From: Marthasterias glacialis
Taxonomy: Eukaryota > Echinodermata > Asteroidea > Forcipulatida > Asteriidae
Reading direction: 5' to 3'
NCBI GenBank assembly: GCA_911728455.2
Contig: OU452224.1
Coordinates: 7,630,501-7,694,500 of the forward strand
DNA: 64,000 bases
Position 1 is the stretch's first letter, and the number at the start of each line of letters is the position of its first letter. Below the pieces are notes generated by a model, which saw only the letters and a list, made by a program, of their open reading frames with translations, was not told the DNA's origin and did not search any database. Shown piece after piece: positions 51,666 to 63,891 of the stretch. The translations under genes and the position numbers were made by a program.

Positions 51666-52571
51666 TGGCAGAGTCCATTCCAACATGGTGCGTATCTATT
51701 TCACTCTTGCATAAACAACACAAAAATATTTGTAAAAGGTTGAAAAGTACGCGATTTTGAAGGTTAAATCTTTCCGGCATTCAGTTTTTTAAGAAAACGA
51801 AAGTAGATTTTGCTTGAGTGAATTAAAGTCAGCTGGGAACAATGTCTCCGGCAATGCGCTCCGATGCGCAAGTTGACTAACCAGGCGGTTTTTCATGATA
51901 CTTGGTTTCGCCATAGCGCAACTCGGTTGAGTGACTCCTGGCATTTCCGGTGAAGATTGCCCAATTACGAAAGTTCCAATAATTGTTTCCCACCGCGGCC
52001 AATTTCAACCAAATTATGTCTATTTTCCATGATCAAGCTTTCGAATTCATAAAAATGGAATGAAAACAAGTTACGTTTTGTTTACCTTAGATATTTTTGC
52101 ACATTATTTTATACTTCAATATATGTTGAATATACTACGTCAATTTGAACAAATACAAAGATCTTCAATATGGTAATGGTATTACTAGATAATGCTAAAA
52201 CTTCACAAGACAGAGTGGTTTACAAGAACCTTTGTTATACCATGGTAATAGATTTATACATTGTATATTGTATATTGGTCGAGAACCAATCACGTGATGG
52301 ACTACAAAGACGCATGTACATGGCGCGTGTGCTCAGGAGGGGAACATAGTGATGTACCCCACGGGGTATATTTAGATCGTGCCCACCGCTGATCGTTTCC
52401 ACCGCCTTGTGCAATATTAGAAATAGCCCCGGGTATGAGGTTGTAGGTAATTTTTGGTTAAAGCGTTTCAATTTGTTCAAATAATCAACGAAATACAATG
52501 TTCAACAGTAGATTATATATAATTTACATTTGATATCGTTTGTTACCCCTCCAGCAATCTTTTACCGTGGT

Positions 52572-52725
52572 ATAGCAAAACAATTGTTGCACTGTTTAGT
52601 GGGTTCCATGGTTTTTTTGTACGCCCAAGGGGTGCAAATGGCCCCCTCGGCTCCGCCTCGGTGCCATTTGCACCCTCTGGTAGACAAAACACCAAGGACC
52701 CCATCAAAGCGTGCAATAATTCTAT
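52572..52725. mobile_element. 154-bp imperfect palindrome, MITE-like
   Basis: Inverted ends ATAGCAAAACAATTGTTGC and the complement GTGCAATAATTCTAT. The centre is a palindrome, GTGCAAATGGCCCCCTCGG and GGTGCCATTTGCAC. It is GC-rich in the middle and has no reading frame. Confidence 0.55.
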
Positions 52726-53078
52726 GAGACTCAGAAAACATGTACTTGAGACAGTAACTTGTGTGCAAACATATGATATTATCGTTGCCAAATGATGGAA
52801 TCGATATGCTTCGACGAAATTGAATGACCAAAATACCCTTTTGAATTTGTATCAACTTGTTTGTCGAATGAGTGCTTAACTTACGAAATTTAATGACTGT
52901 CTTTAAATGCATGACTGAATGTTGATTTAAGGGAGCATTCTTTTTTCTGCGTTTTGGTGGTTTTTTTTAAATGAAATCGATTAGGTCGATATTATGATTG
53001 AATGTGTGGCCGGGAATTTTTAAAATTCAACCCACTTTTCATTTTGTGGCCGTTGGGGCATACAGCAACCTGAACATT

Positions 53079-53239
53079 ACGCCCTCTTGTGTTTTGAAGT
53101 TGATTATCTTTATTCTGGTTCCCTGGCAAAAGATTCCCTGTCGACTCTTGTTACAAATCTTAGGTCAGGCATCATCCAAAGCTAAAAATAAATTATGACG
53201 CCCTCTTGTGTTTTGAAGTTGATTATCTTTATTCTGGTT
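53079..53239 (+). repeat. Exact 42-bp direct repeat, 119 bp apart
   Basis: The block ACGCCCTCTTGTGTTTTGAA, then GTTGATTATCTTTATTCTGG and TT, occurs at 53079-53120 and 53198-53239 without a mismatch. The sequence between is unrelated. It could be a recent short duplication or the ends of a small element. Confidence 0.75.
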
Positions 53240-53560
53240 AACATTTTACATGTTACCGACGGTGGACGATGCCACTGGATAAGAAACGGAGCGCTGATTA
53301 CGGACTTTGTTTACTTTCAAAAAGCCTCGGATAATCAATGTTTGTAAAAAAGTTACAAATATATTCAAATATAGTGTTGAATGTGTTGGGGGAAAAGAAA
53401 AGACAAACGATAATGGGATGTGTTTGCAATTTTTTTGAATTTTTATCAACAAGAGAAATGTCCGACCATCAACGACACTGTCCGAATGTTGACGACAATG
53501 AGTTTGGAGCAAATGATGTTTGAGGCTTTGCATGGTGTGAAGGATAGGAAAATATAACTA

Positions 53561-53824
53561 GTAAACTAGTCAAATTTTGCGGGTACAACCATGTAAAAAT
53601 CTCTTTTAGGAGGGGTGGTGGCTCTGAAAAGAGCCGGCGTGGTCTCGACGTTTCGAACAATATACTCTGCTCGTCTTCAGGAGAAATAGGAGTTTCTCCT
53701 GAAGACGAGCAGAGTATAGGCCTACTGTTCGAAACATCGAGAACACACCGGGTCTTTTCAGAGCCACCACCCCTCCTAAAAGAGATTTTTGCATGGTTGT
53801 ACCCGCAAAATTTTACTAGTTTAC
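53561..53824. mobile_element. 264-bp near-perfect foldback element
   Basis: Arms of about 130 bp start GTAAACTAGTCAAATTTTGC and end with the complement. They meet at 53690-53696 with almost no loop (CTCCTATTTCTCC against GGAGAAATAGGAG). Each arm contains CTGAAGACGAGCAGAGTATA followed by TTCGAAAC. The few mismatches point to recent origin or gene conversion between the arms. A cruciform is possible. Confidence 0.8.
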
Positions 53825-54442
53825 AAGTTAAAGTGCGGAGCATTTCGGATATTTTCGGACAAGGAAGAATTCCTCCTTTTTTGTCACGTAACCTTTGGGT
53901 GATACCCCAACCTCGTCCCCATGGTTTACTATGTAAACCCTGGGATGGAAACTCCTTACTTGGACCCTGATTGGACAACGACTTTACAATATTAGCATAT
54001 ATTCCATATTCATAGTATATAGAAGAATTACACAGTCATACAGTTGGTGGCTTTATAAGCTTGTACTTCTTGTTAAAGTTTGATCGCGCGCGAAATGTGT
54101 GATGTTGTTAAACTTTTCTGAAGAAAGTTCTGAAAGTTTTTGCAATGGCGACGCCCAGTCCCCGTTCTTTAAAAACTAAAACTGTTAAAAGAAGTCCTAA
54201 CGTTAAATCTGATACTTGTATCTTGTGCTCCAAAAGGGACAATCGTTAAACAGGCTATTAAATCTGGTACCGGGCAACGAGACTATGACGAAGATGTGAA
54301 TTTCGAAAAGCAGCCAGACTATTCTAATTTGCATACGTATCAAAAAATGTTGGATATGCAAATGATCAAATACCAGGGTGAGAGAGCGGTCAACCTCGTA
54401 CTGCTCGACACACCCCGGTGACGAGGTTGGTGATACCCAGAC

Positions 54443-54695
54443 CATAGCGTTATACGTAAGAACTAGAGGGAGCACTCACAATGCCACGCACGGAACTCCA
54501 CTGACTCACCATGTGCGAAAATCCCTATGGGTCAATTGCATACAACTGTCCACTTAAAAAATGGTCGCTGTGTGAACGGATGAGTAACCAGTGTTAATGA
54601 ATGGTCCGCGCCATTTTCTCTGTGGTAAAAAATATTCCTTGTCAGGCCGTGTCGCATGGTTTGTACGCCCTCTAGTTCTTATATATAACTCTATG
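54443..54695. mobile_element. 253-bp MITE with 9-bp target duplication
   Basis: Inverted ends CATAGCGTTATACGTAAGAA then CTAGAGGGMG, and the complement CTCTAGTTCTTATATATAAC then TCTATG. The flanks TACCCAGAC (54434-54442) and TACCCGGAC (54696-54704) form a 9-bp duplication with one change. It is unlike the 38-kb foldback in sequence, so it is a separate family with the same duplication length. Confidence 0.75.
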
Positions 54696-54999
54696 TACCC
54701 GGACCCTAAAATCGACTGAGAATAGTCGGAGATTTTGGGGTCTGGGAACCAGACAAGATTGTCTTGGACGTTTCGAATTGGACGGACCACAATCATGAGC
54801 ATCAAGCACAACGCCACGCCACCCCACTCATCAATTATGAACTCACGCGCCCTACCAGGCTTCCCCACTCAAGATGCCGACTGCACACACTTCAGATTTC
54901 GGAGTGAGTATTTTCTCTTTTATAGCTTCATGGTACTACTTTCCTTTCTTCGGGAACTTTTACAACAGAAGTCATCATAGCTCACCCGAAAAGACAGAA

Positions 55000-57900
55000 G
55001 AACGAAAAGTAGGCGTAGGTATCAAATTGTGGATCCAGTACAAAAAGATGGCTCAAAACTGACGGGTACCCGTTAAATTGGATTTTAGGAAACACTTGGG
55101 TTCTGGCGACGGAACGACACTTCCTGGTTTCGATATCACAAAAAGAAGGGTGCTCACCGTTGTCGTAATTCGCCTTGGTGTTTGTACCCAAAATTTATAG
55201 CAAACGGTACAAAAAGAAACTCTCAATTGAACCTGTTTGTTTTCGGGATTGCGGTGTGTCCTTGTGAGGTGTGCCGTCGCTCTTTTGCGTGTGTATGGCA
55301 ACCGACGCCAGCGGTGGTCTGGCCCTTTCTCAAATAAGTCGAGAGAAATTAAAGACGCGCATAAAATAAACCCAAACTGTACACACAAAGTCTCAATACA
55401 GTCTTACTGCATTTCACACCAAGACGTGATATTCTCCGCATCCGACAAAAGTCAATGCATGCAAACAGTTGTTATATATTTATTTATTTTATTCTCTGAC
55501 TATAGTACAGGCTAATCTCCCTCCAAGCCAAAGTTCTCTTCCACCCACTCTGTACTGTTGCCAAGACACGCTCACAGCTTGCCTCGGATGTAATCAACTC
55601 GCAGACGAGTTGTTTTCGAGGGCCGTATTATTATGTTAGGGCGCCATCTTTTCAAAGCCAAGTCAAGATGAACAAAACCGCACTCGCGTGCCCCCCAACC
55701 TCATCAGGAATAACTCTTTAATTGGTGCAGATTGTGCTCTGGAAAGACGCGTGGCATCCTGAACATATAAAGACTTGTTTATTGAGCGGTTGATAACGCC
55801 AGCTGATTATGTAATGCAAGTAAACATTAGCTGTGCTTATTGCTGTGAAGTTTTAATAATATCATGGAATCGTGTTAGGGATTTTACTCCGGTCTGTCCT
55901 TCATCCATGGTCTGTCCAAACATGATGTCTGGACCCCACCATCCCTCACCCACCACTTATGTACACATCTTTGCACCCACTTATCCCATTCATTACCGGC
56001 TCGGTATTTAAAAAAAAAACTAAAGCAAAAAATGAAAGGATTTTTCGAAAGATGAAACATCGTCATTTAACGTATGCAGGGGTAGTCATTTTGTGCGTTG
56101 TTTGTGAAGAGATATTTCATAATGATTGTAATAATAATATTGACGCATGTCTCACGGGTATGCTAAGCTGTTACGTACGGTACAGAGCAATTTTTGCCTC
56201 GTTTTTGCAATTTGTCCTTGAGGATGGAACATCTATTTTTCCAACCGTTTGTGTTTCAGTTTCAGTTTGCTACAGCAGACTTCCCTCCGCAAAACTCGTC
56301 CCAAGAAAAACGCCCCTGCTCCCACACGTGCCAGCTCTCCATACTGTTACAGACACCCCCTGTTCCGTCATAAAAGATAGCTGCAGACTGATTAAAAGTT
56401 TGCGTGTCAATCAATGGCCGACCTGCAGAGTGAAGTGGCTGAAGCCACAAACAACACCCCTTTCTCCCAAGCGAGTCTCAAATTGTTGAGAAAGCTTTAT
56501 TTGGAATGTTGTTTTACTCCCTCTCGCGTCTTTTTATAACTCATAATGTGACGCACCAGTACTGAGAATCACACTGTGCTTTATAAATAAAAAAACGGTT
56601 AAAAAGAAGAAAAACAAACAAGCCAAAAACACATTTTCCCCCACTTAAATTTGATTCAAAAATAGTATTAAAAAAACTCAGACATCATTAGATGAAACAC
56701 CTTTAACTCATTGGAGCTCAACCGAACAGCTCACATAATAAATGCATTATTACGTCAGCTCCAAAATGAGCTCCATTATTACACGCCTAGATGGTCCGGG
56801 TGCTAACAAGGTCAGATAATAACTAGGCCCCTAAAAAAGCTAGCCCCCCCAAAAAATAGGCATAATGATATAATACGCAGACAACAAAAACCCAAGGAAT
56901 AGTGGCAAGCCAATAATCATCTGTATAATAGTTTGGAGATCTGCCAGTCGCACCTGTCCCAAAACTAATTCTTCCGGAGTCCTTTTGTTGTGCCCTAGTC
57001 ACCGAACAATAGCACCGCCACGTGTCGGGGCGCAACGGCATGCGACCCTTCACTGACAATCGGTTTTCAGTTTTTTCTTTCTTTTGGGGCTGGCGTGTTA
57101 TCTATTCGGATGTCTCATTACCATAACAAAAGCTGTTGTTGTCTGGTCTGTTTGCCAGTAAGCCCTATACCCTATTTATAAAGAGCCGCAGGTCTACTCA
57201 TTGCAACTTTATTATTGGAACCGTGTTTTACATTAGCCTAGAATTATAACAGATAGATATGCCCAGAACTAATTTAGTTAATGACGCCAATTAAAAAGCA
57301 AAGTTACAATTTATGGAAATAGCCTCATTGAAAAAAGAAATAGAATATTATCAAATAAGTATACAAAGTTCACAAGACAGAAAACAGAGTTGGTGTATTG
57401 TCAATCACCTGGTGTTTTATTTATGAAGTAAGCATGCCAGGTTCGTCATGGTATTACAGACCTTATCTTGATTCGAAGGGAGTAAGCATTCCAATAATAT
57501 CAGTAGGAGATTGCCAATCATACCAGCTACTGTACCATATCTTGATTCAAAACACCAGAGAATCAGCTTACCAAGAACAACCAGAAGTTTAACCGATCCA
57601 TGCACTGTAAAACGACCGTCTACATGTATATTGATTCTAAGATAGCAAAAAAAGAAAGAAAAAAAAACCCCAGAATCAGCGGCAGTTTTCTTAGATAGCA
57701 CTAGTTTTGGAACTACTAGCTTGTGTAGCAGGTTTTTTTTCCATCCAAACACCATCGGCAACCAAAAAGAAACTATAGTAAGCCTTGGTGATTTTGTACA
57801 TTATACTTCAAAGCTCCTTGTGTTCAGCTACATAAACGAAGATAAATTACCCTGTCCGTTGGAGAAAGTCTGGAGTTTTGGGAATTATTATGTTAAGTAA

Positions 57901-58700
57901 TTGCTTGAGGCTCCGTTGGCATAACGATAAGTCATCCAGAGAAATTATACCTGTCAGAAATAGGCTACTTTCGATTTATATACGAGATATACATTGCATT
58001 GCAGTCCTGTACAATTGGTAACTTCAGAAATAGTCAGACATTAAACCGAAAGTTTCGATTGTTGTATTTTTTTGTTTTCATTTATAATAAATAAAAATGA
58101 TATGGCACATTATTGGTTTGCTGGAAGAGTACATTTTTTTCATTCCCATCCCCAGTTTTTAGTAAACACTTCGCCATACAACCGAACTTTGAACACGTTT
58201 TTCGCCCCCCCCCCCCCCCCGCAACCAACCAGGAAACGGTCCATAATTCGCACGTGGTTTGGGCACGATCATGATACGTGCTTGATGACATTTGGGGTAG
58301 TTCTCGCGTATCGTTGTGTTTCAGACGGATATTTGTTGGGACGTACGTCGGTAGCATCACGTTTTGTTTTTGTTAGGCAGGTGTTAGGATTTTTTCGGAT
58401 GCAAAAATGTGAACGGTTGGCATTGAGACACTGTTCCTGGTGGACTGTGACATGACCGGACACGTTCCTTCGTTTTACCAATTACTCGTGAGCCGTTTTT
58501 GTTTTAACGTGATGTGGTACCGTACACCACGCCAGTAAAACTTATAGGCAACGCAGGATAACCGTTGGGTTAGTTTATTGGTTTGAGGGCCCACGAATAC
58601 CCCCCCCCCCCCTTCTTTTGGTAGTTGTGTATCTGGTACAGCCTTGTCCAGTTTGTGCAAGTCTCACTTGAACTGAACTTCAACCTTGCCCACGAGTTTT
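55000..58700. other. Intergenic stretch without recognisable genes
   Basis: No reading frame with protein similarity and no repeat with a second copy in the window. A stretch near 56260-56490 is somewhat GC-richer and open on both strands, but shows no domain. Confidence 0.5.
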
Positions 58701-58780
58701 AAGTGACGTGTGTGCAATTTTTGTTTCTTCAAATTACATTGTCTTAACAGAGTTGTGGCTACAAAGATCTTTTTGTTTAA

Positions 58781-58951
58781 AGGGGATGTGTCGTCATGAT
58801 TATAGCAGGCTTGCGGCCGTACATGGAAAGATGAACTCTCAACCAAATACTGCACACGCGCGCGCCTGTGGTCAAATCACAAAGGGTGCCGTCTTTGTTA
58901 AACTGCAATGCGACCGCCATTTACTGCTATAATCATGACGACACATCCCAT
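58781..58951. mobile_element. 171-bp MITE with TTAA target duplication
   Basis: The terminal inverted repeats are about 28 bp and nearly perfect, starting AGGGGATGTGTCGTCATGAT on the left and ending with its complement (one mismatch near the tip). TTAA flanks both sides (58777-58780, 58952-58955). TTAA duplication occurs in piggyBac and Kolobok elements, and the A-K-GGG tip fits Kolobok slightly better. The arms look young because they are almost identical. Confidence 0.8.
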
Positions 58952-58999
58952 TTAATAAAAATCATTTAATATGAAACGAGTATTTGACTCCAACTTTAA

Positions 59000-61900
59000 C
59001 GACAAAGGATAATGATTTATCTGAACTTCCATCGTTAAGCTAATGCACTCTTTATACGAAGTTTGGTGAGATTTCAAGTTGGGGTAATAATTATAACATC
59101 ACACAATAGTTCAAGTTCGCATTGCATCGTTTTCTCGTTAAGTCTCGTGCGTTCTCGAGGTCAACTTGCATGGTCTGTTGAGAACAAACCCTTTATAAGA
59201 CTCACATCATGTTTGTTATTATGGTCCCTGTACCCACAGGCGACAAGTGATACTGATTTCCATATGAACGACACGGGATCAGACTATTTTGACATCCCCG
59301 GCTTGTTTTGGTTACATCATTGTCTTTCTCAATGGTGAGGAATTGGCGGCTACGGCAACATCACCGCGTCACCATGCCCTGAATTATAGGACGTCTTGAA
59401 CAAAAGTCGGAACCGTAGTCATAGCCGCTAACTTGGATAAAATAACTGCACCGTGATGATACTTATATAGCCGTTTCGGAAGAAGCTTTGGCTTTCGGTT
59501 CCGGCTTAGGCACCATCCGCCTGTGAAGCGACATTGTTAAAATTCGCGCCTGTGTAATGAACATTAATTCGGACAAGGAACCTTATGGTCGACTGAAATG
59601 GTTGACGGCTGCGGGTGCTCACTAACAATCTAGTGCGAACGGCGCTGGTTAAGTCTAGTGACTACACTTTTTGTAAGGTTTTTTTTTAAAGTTCCAACAG
59701 AAGTATAAATTATTCTCACATTCTCTTTTCAATATTTGCGACCACACCATCGGCATAGCGAAACGCTTTGCCATTTTGCAACAACTCCCCCGATGTGGTT
59801 CCCGTGCGTTTTGTCACAGGAAGAACCACCCCAAAACAAAACAAAAACAAGTGATAACCAGCGAAGCAACTGACGGTCACAAGGCTGGTTCCAAATACAT
59901 GTAGTTGACTAGAGAAGCTTAGCCGTGGGTGACTACAGACATGCTCGAATCACCAACAATAGTCCACGCTAACCGGCTCTGTGTTGTCTTCCGTAAATAT
60001 TAAACGTTTGTACTTACTCTGCGACAATACCAAAAAAAAAAAAAAAAAAAAAAAAATGATAGCCCATAAAACAGCGACTGAAATACATTTTCCCGGAACT
60101 CATATTAATATCTCTGGCACTATTCCAAACGACAGTACACATTTTAACGAGAGCTGCAAAGTTTTGCGTAAACATCCATTCCCCACCCCCTTTTCTGATA
60201 TAGTCTACCTTTGCTATCTTGCTCAATTAGCATCTTCCGACGGGCCGACTTACAAATTCGTTATAAGCCCATCTTTTTACATTCCTTTTTTGATTTTTTA
60301 GTTTTTTAAGTATTATCAGAGGGGCCTATATGGTTAGAAGTCGAAACTTTTACAAGGGGGCAGATCTCATCTCAACGTGTTGCCTTATTATGCAGAATTC
60401 AACGAGACCCTTGTTTGTGAAGCCAGAGAAACGGACTACATGTACATACAATTTCATTTTAAAACGCATTTTTAGGCACCATCAAATCATTTTTTAATTC
60501 CTATACTCTATACTCATCAGGCCAACACAGACGTTGCCTTCTTTCCTGTTCTATAACTGGGTATTTTATAGTGTACAATGTACTTCTTTTACTAGTTCAT
60601 GTTGTGTCGCTGGCTGAGCATCTTTTGATATAGGTCTACCCCTGTTTTAAAACTTCATTATTAAACATATGCCTACCGTTGTTCTTCAATTACCAGTAGA
60701 TTCCAAATTTCATGACCAGCCTGTAGACGTGCTTAGATTTCACTGAAGCCATTTTGAAAACAAAACAAGAGAGGACACTCTCAGCCTAATTCTACCCCAC
60801 CCCTCCAAGAAAAGCTCTAAGAAAAGGAGGAAAAATAGAGGAAAAGACACCCACCCCTTTAAACGAACCCACACATCCATATTATATAGGCTACACTCTC
60901 AAATTCGGCATTCAATACGGGCTTACGTGGTTGGTTTACCCATGGAGGAAGTATTGGTTTACCAATTTTGTGTGTCGGTCTTATAAGCACCTTTTATGAA
61001 CAGAATAGCTAAAGAAAGAAAAAAAAACCTTAAATGGGAGTTTTCGGGCTGAACTCATTCAACTTTAAACGCACATCATTCTTCCTATAATCTTTTTGGG
61101 ATTTTTAAAGATTTGACATTTTACCCTTGAATAGACGATCCGTAAAAGGGCCAAGTCATGACAAAGCTCCTATCCATTGATGCATACACTGATAGTGCCG
61201 GTGTAATAACACAAAATGCAGTGCTACTACTACTTCGTTTTCCCCCTATACTCTATTGCATTTTTAGCCTTTGAGAAAAGACTCTGCTAGGGTCGAAACG
61301 TGAGGCCATTATATTTTTTTTGCGTAATACCACGGGTCATTCTGGTTGGTAAGCAGTTTGCAACAGCTAATTCTATTTTCTCTATTGTAGAAGGAGAAAA
61401 TAACTTACAGTGAACAATAAATTTGGGTAGTTTTTATGGGAAGGCGTACTCCTTCCACCAATTTATTGTATTCAAACTCGATCTGGCCTCTATACAATTT
61501 TTGTTTGTTCAGACAACCTTGATAGTATTGTGCCTGAGTGACATTTCAACCGACGAATAATGCATATTTTGAATCAACGAAGTTGGAACTTTTATTTTTA
61601 CTCGTAAGGTTGTAAAAACACACGCTGTTTTCACATCCTCCGTCTGTTTTCTTTGTCTGGTTCATTTTTTTGTGGGTATATCTTTTGACATGGAGCCATT
61701 AGCTGTGGGCATTTAAATTTGTTTATTTGATAAACCGTTTTTTTCTATATAACATGGATTTCAATTTCCCTTACACGACACTAACGTTTTCTATAGCCCT
61801 ATATAGATAGACGTACGTTTTTATATTTGAATTTTTTTGTTTTGTTAATAATAATACGATATTGTTGTTTTTAAGGCTATTCTGGCTTTGTTATTGTGAC

Positions 61901-62330
61901 CTGTGCTCGATCACGACCCAAGGCATTACAATTCATCTTAAGATGAGATGAATTTCTAATAGTGATTTGTATTTTGGCATCACAGTTTACTTCACGATTA
62001 AGACTAAAAATACTTCTTAAAAACAGCCTCAGGTCTTTGTGAATTCGAACCCCGGGTATTTTGTGACTTTCTAGGTTATAATAAACTCACAAGTTAATGT
62101 ATAAAGTTGCTTATGCTCTATGGTTTATGGGCTGTAAAATGCTTGACTGACAATTATCAAAGAGACAACAGAAAATGTTATTTCTTCTGATCCAAGCTTG
62201 GAGCTTAGAGCAAAGACCTATTACAGATTCAAGGTTACGATACCAATGTTTATTGTTTACCAGGAAACCCCAATACATTCGGAATTCGTGTCTCAACTTG
62301 AAGACTTTGCCCTCCTTAACCATTCGTAAG
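59000..62330. other. Intergenic stretch without recognisable genes
   Basis: AT-rich sequence with one poly(A) run and a short GGGTCGAAACGTGAGGCC repeat fragment near 61290. Two exon-like pieces (59240-59334 on +, about 62250-62323 on -) are discussed as weak candidates only. Confidence 0.45.
60032..60056 (+). repeat. A homopolymer, 25 bases
   Basis: An uninterrupted run of 25 A. It could be the tail of an old retro-inserted fragment, but no recognisable body lies upstream. Confidence 0.85.
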
Positions 62331-62439
62331 ATCTTGGAGGTATGGCGAGATCAAGTGAATAGGCCACGCCCCTTCGGCTGGTCTTTTGTGTTGGTTTAGA
62401 TAGTAGAGTGGCCTAGTCACGTGCTATTCATTCACAATG

Positions 62440-62700
62440 TTGACCAGGGTTGGTACACACTGCATACACAAACGGCCGGCCGTCGCCTGTCAATCAACCG
62501 TGAAGCACGTGCTGTGGCTGGCCAGGGCGCTCCCTGATTGGTTAGTAGCTACTACGGCTTGGGTTCAGCAACGCGTCAGGCTCGCGAGCCCTTCTTTGCC
62601 AACAACCAGCGATCCCCCGTGTTTTAGGCCCTCCGTGCACCGCTAGCTTCAAGTAGCGAAACAACCACCTTAAAAACGGAAGCGTGTGGCAAGTGTGGGA
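62440..62700 (+). promoter_or_regulatory. CpG-rich promoter-like region upstream of the next gene
   Basis: GC and CpG content rises sharply here against AT-rich flanks (CGGCCGGCCGTCGCC, CAACGCGTCAGGCTCGCGAG). CCAAT-type words are present (GATTGGTTAG near 62538), and an ETS-like site AACGGAAGCG sits near 62677. The position about 1.2-1.4 kb before a candidate first coding exon fits a promoter. A start site cannot be fixed. Confidence 0.4.
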
Positions 62701-63873
62701 CCAGACCGCATTGCATGCAGAGGATTTTCTTTTTTGAATTTACAGCCGGCCCATTATTTTCCACTGCTCTTCTGTTTCATCTGATCGTTCCTTTAGGAGA
62801 TCGCTCGGACAAGCTCTATTCTTCCAGACATTCTTGGGTTGTGTAAGACTACATGGACATCAACATTTGTAGTTTGTGAATTTCATCTCTTTGTCGGCGT
62901 GTGTGTATCTGAACCCAACGGGCTTAAGGGTTGCTCGCGAACTATTCTGTGATCCATTTATTATTGTGGGGAGGCAATTTTCAGTCACCAATTATTTTTC
63001 AAAAATATGGAATGGACCCAACCGGATTTATAGGGGACCGTCCCAAATCAACTACAGCAAGGTAACTATCATTTCGGTTTTTGTTTGTTCCTCCATTGTC
63101 AATGTTTACATTTTTGTATTTCTAGGTGAAGTTTGATTGCGGCTCGTGTAGTCGTTGTTTTGTGCTTGGAGTACACAGCGTTATCTGGGTACACGATTCT
63201 GAACCGCCTGTGTAAAAAAAGAAAAAAAAAAGAAACATGCACGGGGGTGAAAAACAGCATTTTTTTGCCCTATGTATTTTTTGTTTGTGTTGTTATAAGC
63301 CACATCGGGTGGACACTTGGCTTATGTTAACACAGCTGCCGCTCTGTAGATATGACGTAGTGATATGAAGCCAGTGTGCTAATGTGCACTAGTGCGGTAA
63401 ATCTTTTTCCCCCTTTTTTTTAGAATTTGATTTTCTTGTCTTTTATTGTTATTTTCATCAATATTACATTGTCTGATATACGGCACTGGAGAGAGAAATG
63501 TATCCGTAAACAGGGCTACACAAGACAATACATCTAACGAAGCGTTTAAACATGTGGCGCAGGATTCTTTGAAAATGTCACGGAAACTGTACGACTGCGC
63601 AATCAACTGTTCGAACTTGTAGAAGAAAACTAAATATTTCGGAATACTAGATTTATTTACTTACCCCATTTAACATTCAGGTAAATTATTTATACAATAT
63701 TATTTGAATTGATGTTACTTCATAAAGATCTTCATTAAAATCTTACCGATCTTCTTTTCTTTTCTTTTGAAACATTTTCGGTTATACACAGAAAAGGATT
63801 TTTGAGGACAGAAACCTGTTTTTACATACTTCTGATGTCTTTCTAAACCGAAGCTGGAACACCACGTTTCACA

Positions 63874-63891
63874 ATGAAACGATCACAGAGG
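63874..63891 (+). CDS. Candidate first coding exon of the next gene (partial)
   Basis: ATG with A at -3, followed by five codons (K R S Q R) and then GTAAGT at 63892, a strong donor in phase 0. A pyrimidine tract ending TTATACACAG at 63790 could be the acceptor of the same exon, making its 5' part untranslated. The protein cannot be identified from six residues, because the rest lies outside the window. Confidence 0.35.

Noticed and set aside
53469-53978. 169-codon open frame on the minus strand
   Set aside because: Most of it is the reading of a near-perfect foldback element, where both arms are open in related frames.
54145-54249. 34-codon open frame with a CILC motif (starts MATPSPRS)
   Set aside because: It has a good start context and a Cys-x-x-Cys pair, but is too short to assign. 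It may be a fossil piece of some mobile element; family unknown.
56259-56489. GC-richer open stretch on both strands
   Set aside because: No recognisable domain, no consistent splice sites, and neither strand looks more coding than the other.
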